From the NCBI RefSeq assembly GCF_031656215.1, contig NZ_CP134228.1:1302001-1366000 (forward strand): a stretch of 64,000 nt of DNA. Reading direction: 5' to 3'. This document shows positions 1 to 8,937 of the stretch, piece by piece (position 1 is the stretch's first letter; each line of letters opens with the position of its first letter). Source of the DNA: Mesorhizobium koreense. GTDB lineage: Bacteria; Pseudomonadota; Alphaproteobacteria; Rhizobiales; Rhizobiaceae. The translations under genes and the position numbers were made by a program. The notes below the pieces were generated by a model. The model was not told where the DNA came from. It ran no database searches and saw only the letters and a list, made by a program, of their open reading frames with translations.

Positions 1-2445
1 GCCGACGGGACGACATTCACCGTGGGACCAGACTCGCACTTGACGATCGATTCCTTCGTCTATGACCCTGACGCGGGCGCTGCGAAGGTCACGGCGTCGC
101 TCGGCAAGGGCGTCTTTCGTTTCATTGGTGGCAAGACGTCCAAAACACCGGACGGCGTGCGGTTGAATACGCCGGTCGGTACCGTCGGCATTCGTGGGGC
201 GATTGCGGATATGGCCTTCGGCCTCGGTAACGGCACGCCGTCCCACATCGATCTCAGCTACGGCGACGACATCACGCTATGGCGGCCAGACGGCAAGCCA
301 ATCAGGTTGTACAAGGCAGGTTTCTCGATCGTGATCGAGGGTTCGAAGGTGCGGGTGCACCGGACACCTGAATGGTGGACCGGGTTTTTCCAAGGACTGA
401 TCTCTGGCGCAAATGGCGGCGGCGGCGGAGCGCCGATCAAGCCGACCGGTGCCATGGTGGTCGCCAGCACACTACCGGAGACGAATTCCAATTTTCCGCT
501 GCCGCTGAATTCCATACCGATCCCCACGACGCGGCCCGACAACCCTGACCTTGGGGTCGTCGATCAGGGAAACAACGATATTATCCGTCAGAGGGTCGAG
601 AATAGCAGTGGTGGTGGCGAGCCTCCTCCTCCGCCATCGGAACGATCGATGCGGGTGCTGACGATTTCGTCGGAAGAGGGGGGCGACGGGGTCGTTGGAG
701 GATCGACGGATACGGACCAGCCGACGACATTGATCGTGCAGGCGGGGGCCGATACGGGAACCGCGACGCTCTCGCAGGGAACGGTCACGCTCCCCGTTTA
801 TAACGATACCGCCTTTGCGGCGCATTCCGTCGGCGGTATTGCATCGCCCTTCGGCACCCTTTCGGGCGTTGCCTATTCGGGGCCCGAGGGGTTCACTGCC
901 TATCTGTTGGGCATGGGCGGGGATCCGAGTTTGCCTTTCTATGCCATTACCGGGACGAAGACCGACATGGCCGCTCTTACCGGAAATAGCGTGCGCCGTT
1001 ACAGCTTTACGGCGGATCCGATCCAGGGAATTGGAGGCGTACCCTTCATGAGTGGCGCCGCGGGGATCGGCATGTCGGGAATTGCGAGTTCCGATTTTCT
1101 TGTCGCCGAACCGGGCTCGGCAGGTGACGGCAGCGGCCGCGTGATGCAGAGCTGGGTAGCGTTCAATGGCACCGGCGCAAATCAGCAAAGCGCGATCGGC
1201 GTCAATGTCGGGGCGCTCGACAGCAGCGGCTTCAGCCTCGAAAGGCGCGGCAGCTATCGCGTCGCTTCCGACGGGCCGTCATCTGTTCTGTTCGGTCAGG
1301 CCGCGACGCTGACCGTTGACGGCGCCGGCTTCTTCGGAACGAACGGCCAGAATTTTGTTGTCAGCGACGATGCGCCCGGCCAGCCGGGGCATTTTTTTGA
1401 TTCCTCGTCCGATAGTTTCACGTCAGGCACGGGCTTTTCGACCATCCATGTCGGCAATCTGGCCGGCGAAGTCACCAATCCGGCACGGTCGCTGAGCGGG
1501 ACGTATCAGGGTTTTGCCACCGGCGTCATCGAGAATGCGAGCACGGGCGGAGCAGTATTCGGCACGAGCGGCAGCCCCTCCGATATGACCATCGCGTTCG
1601 ACCCGGCGCGGAAATCGCTTGGCGGATCGATCACGGTCGATGCCCAATATTACGACGATCCGGGAACCATGACGGTCGCCTTCGGCGACGGGATAAACGG
1701 CAATACGCAGAATGGAGCGTCCGCCTACATAGACAGCGACACCTTTGCCGCGACCGCGAATCCGAACACCGCCGGCACCCATGTCAGTTCCGTGGACTCG
1801 TCCGTTGTCAACTATCAGCGCGACGGGCAGCCGGCGGGAACCTACCTCGTTTCCGGCACGCCCACGAACCTCACGACGCTTGGTGTTTCGACGGACCACC
1901 TGTGCACGACATGCGACTTCCTCAAATGGGGCTGGTGGGGAACGCAGGTGCAGACGGCCGATCCCACAAATCCCTCAGTCGAGGGCGGGCGCTTCTCCGT
2001 CCATCTCGGCACATGGGTGGCGGGCGACATCGCCAATGACGCGGATATCGCCAATTCCGATCTCGTGAACGCGACCGGCACCTTCAAGGGAATGGCGGTT
2101 GGTAATGTGGTGTCGGGCGAGGCTTCCTATGTCGCGGCCGGTGACATGGACATGACCTATAATTTCGGCGAGCGATCGGGAACGTTGAATATCAGCAATT
2201 TCGATGGCCACAGCTTCGGCGGCACGATGAACGGCTCTGTTGGCGGGCAAGCCACGTTCAATGGCGATCTGTCAGGATCATCGGGTTTCCTCGGCGGCTC
2301 GGCCAATGGAGCGTTCGTCAACAACGGCAGTGATGTCGCAGCGGGCGCAATCGGCAATTTCGAAGTCGGGGCATCGGAAGGCGACTGGCGGGCAAACGGC
2401 GTTTTCGCCGGCGGCAGGACATCGGTGACGCCCAATACAAACTGA
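1..2445 (+). CDS. FecR domain-containing large surface/secreted protein (5' end cut off by window)
   Basis: The reading frame is open from base 1, so the gene starts upstream; a GTG at 22 lies inside the FecR domain and is not the real start. The first ~120 visible residues form a FecR-type beta domain (VTASLGKGVFRFIGGKTSK, then TPVGTVGIRG). After a proline-rich linker (EPPPPPSER) come ~550 Gly/Ser/Thr/Asn-rich residues. The C-terminus (NGAFVNNGSDVAAGAIGNFEV, ending near GVFAGGR) recalls the TbpB-like beta-barrel of surface lipoproteins. That resemblance is inference. FecR proteins of this kind often sit beside CHASE2 cyclases, as here, so a role in envelope sensing or surface structure is plausible. 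The true function is unknown. Confidence 0.8.
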   Translation, partial: ADGTTFTVGPDSHLTIDSFVYDPDAGAAKVTASLGKGVFRFIGGKTSKTPDGVRLNTPVGTVGIRGAIADMAFGLGNGTPSHIDLSYGDDITLWRPDGKPIRLYKAGFSIVIEGSKVRVHRTPEWWTGFFQGLISGANGGGGGAPIKPTGAMVVASTLPETNSNFPLPLNSIPIPTTRPDNPDLGVVDQGNNDIIRQRVENSSGGGEPPPPPSERSMRVLTISSEEGGDGVVGGSTDTDQPTTLIVQAGADTGTATLSQGTVTLPVYNDTAFAAHSVGGIASPFGTLSGVAYSGPEGFTAYLLGMGGDPSLPFYAITGTKTDMAALTGNSVRRYSFTADPIQGIGGVPFMSGAAGIGMSGIASSDFLVAEPGSAGDGSGRVMQSWVAFNGTGANQQSAIGVNVGALDSSGFSLERRGSYRVASDGPSSVLFGQAATLTVDGAGFFGTNGQNFVVSDDAPGQPGHFFDSSSDSFTSGTGFSTIHVGNLAGEVTNPARSLSGTYQGFATGVIENASTGGAVFGTSGSPSDMTIAFDPARKSLGGSITVDAQYYDDPGTMTVAFGDGINGNTQNGASAYIDSDTFAATANPNTAGTHVSSVDSSVVNYQRDGQPAGTYLVSGTPTNLTTLGVSTDHLCTTCDFLKWGWWGTQVQTADPTNPSVEGGRFSVHLGTWVAGDIANDADIANSDLVNATGTFKGMAVGNVVSGEASYVAAGDMDMTYNFGERSGTLNISNFDGHSFGGTMNGSVGGQATFNGDLSGSSGFLGGSANGAFVNNGSDVAAGAIGNFEVGASEGDWRANGVFAGGRTSVTPNTN

Positions 2446-2593
2446 ATCGGCCGAGCAGCTTGTCGGGTAGGTGAAACAGCGTGGGCGCTGGGCTTCAATA
2501 TTGTAACGACACGACCTCTTCCGGGCGAGCCGCTCACACGGCCGGTTTCGGATCACGCCCGCTCGCCGACCACAATCTCCGGCTCGCCTTGTT

Positions 2594-4840
2594 GTGCCGA
2601 GCGGTCATCAGATGAGGTCTACTCTTTTGCCGGGCTCGCCACGACGGCGCGGGAATGGGCGACGGGGAGGCTTTCTCTGGGTATCCGGTCTTGCCGTACT
2701 GGCGGCCGTCATCGGATTGGCAGCGGCCGGCCCGCCTTTCGTAGGCCAACTCGGCGATCTGATCTTCGATGCCTATCAGCGTATTCAGCCAAGGAAGGCA
2801 GCCAATGCTCCGGTCACCATTGTCGACATAGACGAGGCCTCGATTGCCAAGATCGGGCAATGGCCCTGGCCGCGTACGGAGATAGCCGAACTGGTCGACC
2901 GTCTCGGTAGCCTCGGCGCAGCGGCAATCGCTTTCGACATGGTGTTCCCGGAGGCCGATCGCACCTCGCCGTCCCGCGCGATCGCGGCGCTGGAAAGAGC
3001 TGGCGCGACGGTAGCCGTGCCGGCAGGAGCGAACCTCGACAACGATGCGGCGCTGGGTCGGGCCTTCGCCCGCAATCCGGTCGTCGCCGGCATCGCAATC
3101 AGCAACGAGACACAAGCGCATCTGCCGCCACCGAAGGCAGGATTTGCGTTTGGCGGCGCCGACCCGAAAAGCTACCTTCCCTCGTTTCGGGGCGGCGTTT
3201 CCAACCTGCAGGTACTGGACGAGAGTGCGGCCGGCCTGGGTTTCTTCTCCTTTCCGTTGAGCGGAGATGGCGTGGTTCGCTCGCTACCGCTGGTCGCCAA
3301 TGCCGGGGGGCAGCTCTATCCGGCCCTCTCGGTCGAGGCATTGCGCTTGGCTCAGGGCGCCGGTTCGTTTGTCGTACGCAGTACCGGTGCAAGCGGCGAG
3401 GCCGGCACCGGACGGCCGGCGATGACAGCGCTGAAGGTCGGCGCGCTGGCCATGCCGACAGGTCCGGACGGGCAATTTAGGGTCTATTATTCCGGCCTGC
3501 CCGATTTGAAGACGATCCCCGCCGCCGCTCTGCTTGCCTCGGGGGAGACTGCCCCGCTGCGCTCGTCGGTGGAGGGGCACATTGTTCTTATCGGGACTAG
3601 CGCTGTCGGCTTGCGCGACCTCGTCGCCACCCCTTTTCAACAGGCGGTGCCGGGCGTGCGCGTCCATGCCGAAATCATCGACCAGATTCTCGGGCAGGAA
3701 TTCCTCGTCCGCCCCGACTGGGCCTACGGCGCAGAAATTCTGTTCGCCGTGATGTTCGGTCTTATCATTCTCATCGTGGAGTGGCGAACCGGAGCATTGG
3801 TCAGCGGCAGCGCAGCCCTCGCGCTGGTAGCGTTGACGCTTGGCATCTCGTGGCTGGCTTTCTCGCATGGCCACCTTCTGATCAATCCCATCATCCCGGT
3901 CGGCAGCGTTCTCGCCATTTTCGCCGTCACGATGCCGGTCCTTTTGCTGATGGCGGATCGTGAGAAGCGTTTCATCCGCGGTGCCTTCGCGCACTACCTG
4001 TCGCCAACGCTGGTCGAGCGGCTTGCCGACAATGCCACCGCGCTGCAACTCGGCGGCGAAACCCGGGAACTTACCATTTTGTTCTCAGACATTCGTGGCT
4101 TCACCTCGCTGTCTGAAAATCTCGACCCCGACGCGCTGACCAGGCTCCTGAACGATTTCCTCACTCCGGCCACGGATGTGCTGCTGAAAAGCGAGGCAAC
4201 CATCGACAAATATATCGGCGACGCGATCATGGCTTTCTGGAACGCCCCGCTCGATATCGCCGATCATCCGCGAAAGGCATGCCTGGCGGCATTGCGCATG
4301 CTGGAAGCAGTGGATGCCGTCAACAGCAAGGCCGGCGCAGCGATCAGGGTCGGAATCGGCCTGCATACCGGTCCGTGCTGCGTCGGCAATCTCGGTTCGG
4401 CCCAGCGCTTCAGCTATTCGGCCATTGGTGACAGCGTCAATGTGGCGTCGCGTGTGGAAAGCCTGACGAAGCAATATGGTGTTTCCATTCTGGTCACCGA
4501 GGAAACGCGTTCTGCCGCCGCGGAACTGGCTTTCCTAGAAGCCGATCGGGTGCGGGTGGTGGGCAGGCAGGAGCCGGTCGCGGTCCATGTACTGGTCGGC
4601 GACGCCGAATATGCCGGCACGCCTGCCTTTGCCGGCCTGCTCGCCTTGCATCGGCAGTTCCTCGCCTGTTACCGGCGCGCTGAGATTGACGAGGCGCAAG
4701 CGGCACTGGCCGAAGCGCGCCGGGGGAAGACGCCGGCACTCGACGGCCTCTACAACCTTTACGCCCAGCGTCTTGCCGCGATGAAGCTTATGCCTCCGGA
4801 CAAGGAGTGGGACGGTGTATTCGCAGCCGAGAAGAAGTAG
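2594..4840 (+). CDS. CHASE2 domain-containing adenylate/guanylate cyclase
   Basis: Membrane class III nucleotide cyclase making cAMP (or cGMP) from NTP. One N-terminal transmembrane segment (~27-46) is followed by an extracytoplasmic CHASE2 sensor (~50-375), three clustered transmembrane helices (~380-455) and a cytoplasmic cyclase domain (~490-660). Metal-binding aspartates are visible in FSDIRGFT (D499) and YIGDAIMAFW (D543), and the transition-state Asn/Arg in GDSVNVASRVES. The length of ~748 residues is normal for the family. The GTG at 2594 gives the longest form; ATG at 2612 is equally possible because neither has a strong Shine-Dalgarno. It lies 148 bases after the FecR gene and is probably functionally linked to it. 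The stimulus cannot be read from sequence. Confidence 0.93.
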   Translation: MPSGHQMRSTLLPGSPRRRGNGRRGGFLWVSGLAVLAAVIGLAAAGPPFVGQLGDLIFDAYQRIQPRKAANAPVTIVDIDEASIAKIGQWPWPRTEIAELVDRLGSLGAAAIAFDMVFPEADRTSPSRAIAALERAGATVAVPAGANLDNDAALGRAFARNPVVAGIAISNETQAHLPPPKAGFAFGGADPKSYLPSFRGGVSNLQVLDESAAGLGFFSFPLSGDGVVRSLPLVANAGGQLYPALSVEALRLAQGAGSFVVRSTGASGEAGTGRPAMTALKVGALAMPTGPDGQFRVYYSGLPDLKTIPAAALLASGETAPLRSSVEGHIVLIGTSAVGLRDLVATPFQQAVPGVRVHAEIIDQILGQEFLVRPDWAYGAEILFAVMFGLIILIVEWRTGALVSGSAALALVALTLGISWLAFSHGHLLINPIIPVGSVLAIFAVTMPVLLLMADREKRFIRGAFAHYLSPTLVERLADNATALQLGGETRELTILFSDIRGFTSLSENLDPDALTRLLNDFLTPATDVLLKSEATIDKYIGDAIMAFWNAPLDIADHPRKACLAALRMLEAVDAVNSKAGAAIRVGIGLHTGPCCVGNLGSAQRFSYSAIGDSVNVASRVESLTKQYGVSILVTEETRSAAAELAFLEADRVRVVGRQEPVAVHVLVGDAEYAGTPAFAGLLALHRQFLACYRRAEIDEAQAALAEARRGKTPALDGLYNLYAQRLAAMKLMPPDKEWDGVFAAEKK

Positions 4841-5182
4841 ATGTCAGAAGAATAATAAACGTTCCGACTAGACTGTCGCATGCTGTAATATTCTTATGAT
4901 AAATAATAATGTTCATCGGAAGCGGCTGTGCCAAAAACCTTGCATATCTACGAGCCAAAAGCGCCCTAACCTCGCCAGCATCCGTCGGCATAGACCGTGG
5001 CGCCGGTTCTCATATTGCGATAATCTTTTCGGTTGGCCAGTCGTTTCGAGACGAATATGAAGCCGGCAGTTGTGCTGTCTATAACCATCCTAGCGCGAGC
5101 AACCGCCCAAAATTCTTGAACTTTGACCGTCCGTGGGGGATATTCCCTCCCCCGTATTAGCGGGCTGACTAGGAGACTTGTG
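4841..5182. other. AT-richer intergenic region
   Basis: 342 bases between the cyclase and an orphan gene, with no convincing coding sequence. Base composition is clearly more AT-rich than the flanks, particularly 4845-4920. A GGGGGA/TCCCCC hairpin sits near its end (see separate entry). A promoter for the downstream gene presumably lies here, but no convincing -35/-10 pair could be assigned. Confidence 0.5.
5135..5153 (+). other. stem-loop upstream of orphan gene
   Basis: GGGGGA (5135-5140) pairs with TCCCCC (5148-5153) across a seven-base loop. There is no U-tract, and it ends 30 bases before the next start codon, so it may be a 5'-UTR structure rather than a terminator. Function is unknown. 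Confidence 0.3.
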
Positions 5183-5680
5183 ATGCCGACATTTATGGTA
5201 ACCGAGGACGAGTTCAAGAACATAGCTCGACTTGCCAAGGGCAAATATGAGTATAATGCAAAAGGCTTTGTCTTAATAAGTTTTGGCACAGCATTTCAAA
5301 ATCATGTGCGGATCGACCTGAAAAAATTCGAGGGCGGCAGCTTTAGAAAGCTGGGAGATCGCAACGCGTATATGCACCTTGTCAGCAGCTTTCATATAAA
5401 GCGCGAGTCGTGGTTTTCACAAGAAGAGCAAGATTACGATTATCTGTACTTCGTTTACGCGGGAGCGGGTGTCTGGCAGCCGATTTGGGGATATGGCAAG
5501 ACTGAAAAGCGATCTGCCGCACCCACTCGGAGATATGAAAGTGCAGACGAGACGTGGTCCAAATGCATGGAGATTGCGCGGTTCTTCCTGGAAGACCTTA
5601 GCAGTGCGACTCACTCTGAGCATCAGATGGCCATGGGGCCGGTTGCCGGCGCATCATCCAATCTCGTATCACAATTATAG
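5183..5680 (+). CDS. hypothetical protein (165 aa), unrecognised
   Basis: I do not recognise this family. The ATG at 5183 has an AGGAG (5171-5175) seven bases upstream, which fixes the start better than an upstream in-frame codon at 5123. The product is a soluble, charged protein beginning MPTFMVTEDEF, rich in aromatic residues (YDYLYFVYAG, GVWQPIWGYG). It has no signal peptide or transmembrane helix. Its codon use and base composition are more AT-rich than those of its neighbours, and it is followed by a transposase remnant, so recent horizontal acquisition is likely. Nothing in the context indicates a function. Confidence 0.6.
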   Translation: MPTFMVTEDEFKNIARLAKGKYEYNAKGFVLISFGTAFQNHVRIDLKKFEGGSFRKLGDRNAYMHLVSSFHIKRESWFSQEEQDYDYLYFVYAGAGVWQPIWGYGKTEKRSAAPTRRYESADETWSKCMEIARFFLEDLSSATHSEHQMAMGPVAGASSNLVSQL

Positions 5681-5696
5681 GTCGCGCGATAAAAAC

Positions 5697-5712
5697 GCCA
5701 CCTAACGGTGGC
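5697..5712 (+). terminator. possible hairpin terminator after orphan gene
   Basis: Perfect six-base inverted repeat GCCACC/GGTGGC with a TAAC loop, 17 bases after the stop codon and preceded by an A-run. The 3' side is TTGGGG, not a U-tract, so it is at best a weak intrinsic terminator. It could instead be a remnant repeat end. Confidence 0.35.
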
Positions 5713-5954
5713 TTGGGGAGGGCGCTCGGGTCTAAAGGTTTGATAGGCGGGTTCACTTTGAACCGCGTAGGCTGTGAGGTTCATCCCTTGCACATGAACT
5801 CGAAGGGCGTCGAAGTTCCGCTCCGCTGCCTTCGGAGAGCTGCGTCGCTTTTCGATCGCCACGAACTCGGGCATTTTCTGCAGCATGACTTTCCATGCTC
5901 CGCTCGAGGTTAGCGTACGGTTTTGAGCAGCTTTGTTCCGACCCCAGTAGCCAC

Positions 5955-6023
5955 GTATTGCCGGCATATCACTCGCTTTGCTGCCCCGACCTCAATCCGA
6001 TCGAGCAGGCCTTCGCCAAGAAA
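5955..6023 (+). pseudogene. IS630-family transposase C-terminal fragment
   Basis: The translation contains LPAYHSLCCPDLNPIEQAFAK. This matches the C-terminal DDE signature of IS630 transposases (LPxYSPDLNPIEQxFAKLK), with a three-residue disruption after LPAY and loss of similarity right after FAK. No start codon, upstream catalytic aspartates or terminal inverted repeats remain. It is a dead remnant marking an old insertion next to the AT-rich orphan gene. Confidence 0.6.
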
Positions 6024-6177
6024 GCCATGATTGCAACCGAGGACGGTTCGGCACGGGGCAGCTCTAAAAAATCGAAATAATTGATCAGATCATTGCTGTT
6101 GCATCGGTGAATCGCCGTATTTAGCCTGCTGTCCAGCAGAGGCTGGCTTTCGCGAGCTGCTGTGGGAGGAGACAGTT

Positions 6178-7290
6178 ATGAACCGTTCAATTCAAGTGAC
6201 CGCGGCCCTTGCGGTGATGTCGCCGCTTTTATTCGCGGCTGCTCCGGTGAACGCAGCCGGCGCCGACCTTTCGGCCTCATGTCCTTCGCCGTTTATCGTC
6301 CAGCTTGACTGGTTCCCGCAGGCCGAGCACGGCTACCTTTTCAACGTGCTGGGCGACGGATACAAGATCGACACCAAGAACATGACCGCCCGCAGCAAGC
6401 TCGTCGCGGAAGGAAAAGATACCGGGATCGAAATAGAGCTGCGGTCAGGCGGCGCTCCGATCGCTGGTATGGGTACCAACAAAGTCATGTACACCGACCC
6501 CGCGATCCACATGGCGGTGCTGTCGCATTACGATCTGGCCCTCGGCTACCGCGTGGCGCCGATGATCTCCGTACTGGCGCCGTTCGAGAAGAACCCGGTC
6601 GGGATCATGTGGGATCCCCAGACCTATCCCGACGTGAAGACGATCAAGGATCTGAAAGACAAGAATATTGTCGTGAACGTGTCGCCATATGCGTCCTACC
6701 CGAAATATCTTGTTACCCTCGGGCAGCTTTCGGAAGCGCAGATCGACAGATCCTTCGACAGTTCACCGGCGCGCTTCATCGCGTCCAAAGGCAAGATCGC
6801 GCAGCAGGCTTTGGCGACGGTTGACCCCTATAACTATACGAAGATTTATACGGAATGGGGCAAGCCGATAAAATACCAGTTGATCGACGACGCCGGCTTC
6901 CACGCCTATTTCGAGACACTTGCCATACGTAGTGCCGACCTAGAAAAGCTGCAGCCTTGCCTGAAGCTGCTTATCCCGCTCCTGCAGCGGTCTGCGGTCG
7001 ACTACATAAAACACCCCGAAGCGGCCAATGAGAAAATTGTCGATATGGTCAAGAAGATCAATAGTTATTGGCGCTACCCCATGGACAAGGCCGCCTATTC
7101 CGCGAAGGCGCAATTGGATCTCGGCATGGTATCGAATGGAAGCGACACCACCTTCGGCAATTTCGACAAGAAAGTGGTCGACGGGATGATGGATATCCTG
7201 CGCAGGAGCGGGGAGCGCCTGCCGGATGATTTGACCTCCGACAAGACCTACACCAACGAATTCATCGACAAGTCGATCGGGCTCAATTGA
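6178..7290 (+). CDS. ABC transporter substrate-binding protein, NMT1/THI5-like
   Basis: Periplasmic binding protein for a small-molecule importer, probably of the NitT/TauT/thiamine-precursor class. It has a Sec signal peptide (~1-27, ending VNAAGA) and a mature part opening FIVQLDWFPQAEHGYLF, a motif seen in pyrimidine- and riboflavin-like NMT1 receptors. The 370-residue length is usual. A GGAGG sits upstream of the ATG. It is the first gene of an operon with an amidohydrolase, an ATPase and a permease, so the ligand is probably the N-heterocyclic or amide compound attacked by the amidohydrolase. The ligand identity is inference. Confidence 0.85.
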   Translation: MNRSIQVTAALAVMSPLLFAAAPVNAAGADLSASCPSPFIVQLDWFPQAEHGYLFNVLGDGYKIDTKNMTARSKLVAEGKDTGIEIELRSGGAPIAGMGTNKVMYTDPAIHMAVLSHYDLALGYRVAPMISVLAPFEKNPVGIMWDPQTYPDVKTIKDLKDKNIVVNVSPYASYPKYLVTLGQLSEAQIDRSFDSSPARFIASKGKIAQQALATVDPYNYTKIYTEWGKPIKYQLIDDAGFHAYFETLAIRSADLEKLQPCLKLLIPLLQRSAVDYIKHPEAANEKIVDMVKKINSYWRYPMDKAAYSAKAQLDLGMVSNGSDTTFGNFDKKVVDGMMDILRRSGERLPDDLTSDKTYTNEFIDKSIGLN

Positions 7291-7414
7291 AGCTGGACGA
7301 CATCGCTGCTTCTCCTGGTGTCAAGCCGATGGCGAATCCGCCTCCCGCCCGGGTAAGGTCGCTTTCGACCTGAGCCTGGGCGGCCGCCCGAACTCGCAAG
7401 CAAGGAGACCTGTC

Positions 7415-8833
7415 GTGTCGGCGCATTCCGGCTTCATACTCGCCAACGCTACCTTGATCACGATGGACGGCGGGCGCCGGGTGATCGATGACGGAGCCGT
7501 TGCCGTCATCGGGGATTCGATCGCGGCGGTCGGCAAGACAGCCGATGTCCTTAGACAGTTTCCCGAGCTTCAGGTCCATGATTACAGCAGGCATATCATC
7601 TCACCCGGCCTGATCGACACGCATGTCCATTTGAGCCAGGCCTTCTTCCGCGGCGTAGGCGAACGCAACGAACGCTCCGACAATTTCCACGAATGGCTTT
7701 ACGGCCTGACGCTTCCCATGGAAGGGGCGATGACGCCGGAAGACGGCGCGGCGTCCGCATCTTTATGCATCCTGGAGATGCTGAAATCCGGGACGACGAG
7801 CTTCATCGAATGCATGACTTCGGAGAATCATGGATTCGACGGAATAGCCGAGACATGCGTGAACTCGGGCATCCGCGCGGCGCTCGGCAAGGTTGTCATG
7901 GATGTACCGGCCGCCTACCGGGACAAGGTCGGTTGGCCTATGTCGGCCTGGTTCGACCCCGACAGGACGATTTCCGATACCCTTGCTGCGTATAAGAAAT
8001 GGAATGGCGCCGCAAATGGAAGGATCCAGGTCTGGTTCGGATGCAGGACCGCGGATGAAACGGCCAATCCCGATCTCTACAGGAATGTCGCGAAGATCGC
8101 CAAAGAGCGCGGCATGCGCCTCACGATCCATCATTCGGAACTGGAGAGCGACAATGCCTACGCGCGTCGCCTCGGCTATCGCAGCCACATGGAATTCGGC
8201 TACGATCTAGGGATTGTCGGACCGAACGCCGTCCTTGCCCATTGCACGGCGGCGGACGAGGAGGACATCAAGATCCTGGCCAAGGCCGGCGCATCGGTAT
8301 CGACCAATGCGGCGAACAATGCTGTATCCGCGTGGGGGCCGACCCCGGTGGTCAACATGCTTGCCGAGGGCGTCAACGTGGCGCTCGGCTGTGACGGAAC
8401 GGCCGGCGATGCCAACATGGATCTCCTGCGCGATCTGCGCGTGGTCTGTCATATCGCCCGCACCCATGCCAAGACCCGTAATTGCCTGCGCGCGGAAACG
8501 GTGCTCGAAATGGCGACCATTCATGGAGCGCGCGCGCTCGGTATCGCCGACCAGGTAGGTTCGCTGGAAGTGGGGAAAAAGGCGGATCTCATAACCATCG
8601 ATACCGACGTACCACATCTTACCCCCATCTGGAGCCCGGTTGCCACGATGGTGTTCGCCGCGCAGGGAGCGGATGTCGATACGGTAGTGATCGACGGCAA
8701 GATCGTAGTGCGCAATCATGAGATCCTTACAATGGACGAAGAAGCGATCGTAGCGGATGCCCGCCTGCGAATGCCGGAAATTGCCAGACGCGCGGGGGTA
8801 CCGGCGGCGCGGCCACGCTGGCCCGTCTTGTGA
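7415..8833 (+). CDS. amidohydrolase, TrzA/AtzB/SsnA-like deaminase
   Basis: Cytosolic metal-dependent hydrolase of the amidohydrolase superfamily (subtype III), which deaminates or dehalogenates N-heterocycles. Metal ligands are seen as HVH (H70, H72), the TIHHSE histidines and the later LGCDGTAG aspartate. The VLAHCTAADEED segment is characteristic of the hydroxydechloroatrazine/8-oxoguanine deaminase/SsnA group. The 472-residue length is typical. The start is GTG 7415, with AAGGAG (7402-7407) seven bases away. It follows the binding-protein gene and abuts the ATPase gene, so it probably acts on the imported compound. The exact substrate cannot be assigned; cytosine-, guanine- or triazine-like rings are all possible. 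Confidence 0.85.
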   Translation: MSAHSGFILANATLITMDGGRRVIDDGAVAVIGDSIAAVGKTADVLRQFPELQVHDYSRHIISPGLIDTHVHLSQAFFRGVGERNERSDNFHEWLYGLTLPMEGAMTPEDGAASASLCILEMLKSGTTSFIECMTSENHGFDGIAETCVNSGIRAALGKVVMDVPAAYRDKVGWPMSAWFDPDRTISDTLAAYKKWNGAANGRIQVWFGCRTADETANPDLYRNVAKIAKERGMRLTIHHSELESDNAYARRLGYRSHMEFGYDLGIVGPNAVLAHCTAADEEDIKILAKAGASVSTNAANNAVSAWGPTPVVNMLAEGVNVALGCDGTAGDANMDLLRDLRVVCHIARTHAKTRNCLRAETVLEMATIHGARALGIADQVGSLEVGKKADLITIDTDVPHLTPIWSPVATMVFAAQGADVDTVVIDGKIVVRNHEILTMDEEAIVADARLRMPEIARRAGVPAARPRWPVL

Positions 8834-8937
8834 GCGTGCCCGCCCTCCCGAGCGACCCTGGTGTCGCGTCCGAGCAAGAGAGAGCTGCCATGAACATTTC
8901 CGCCAGAGCGGTAGGTGCCACGTATGGAGGACACGCG

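Larger units (their letters stand above)
5681..6177. other. non-coding gap with decayed mobile-element sequence
   Basis: About 500 bases with no intact gene. It holds a GCCACC-TAAC-GGTGGC hairpin just after the orphan gene, a short IS630-type transposase scrap, and the leader of the next operon. A 114-codon minus-strand frame (5623-5967) and a 66-codon plus-strand frame (5713-5913) exist, but neither has a convincing ribosome site or recognisable motif. Confidence 0.5.

Noticed and set aside
5623-5967. 114-codon minus-strand frame in the gap after the orphan gene
   Set aside because: It overlaps the orphan gene's 3' end and the hairpin, has no convincing ribosome site and no motif I could recognise. 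It might be a fragment of something real, but support is lacking.
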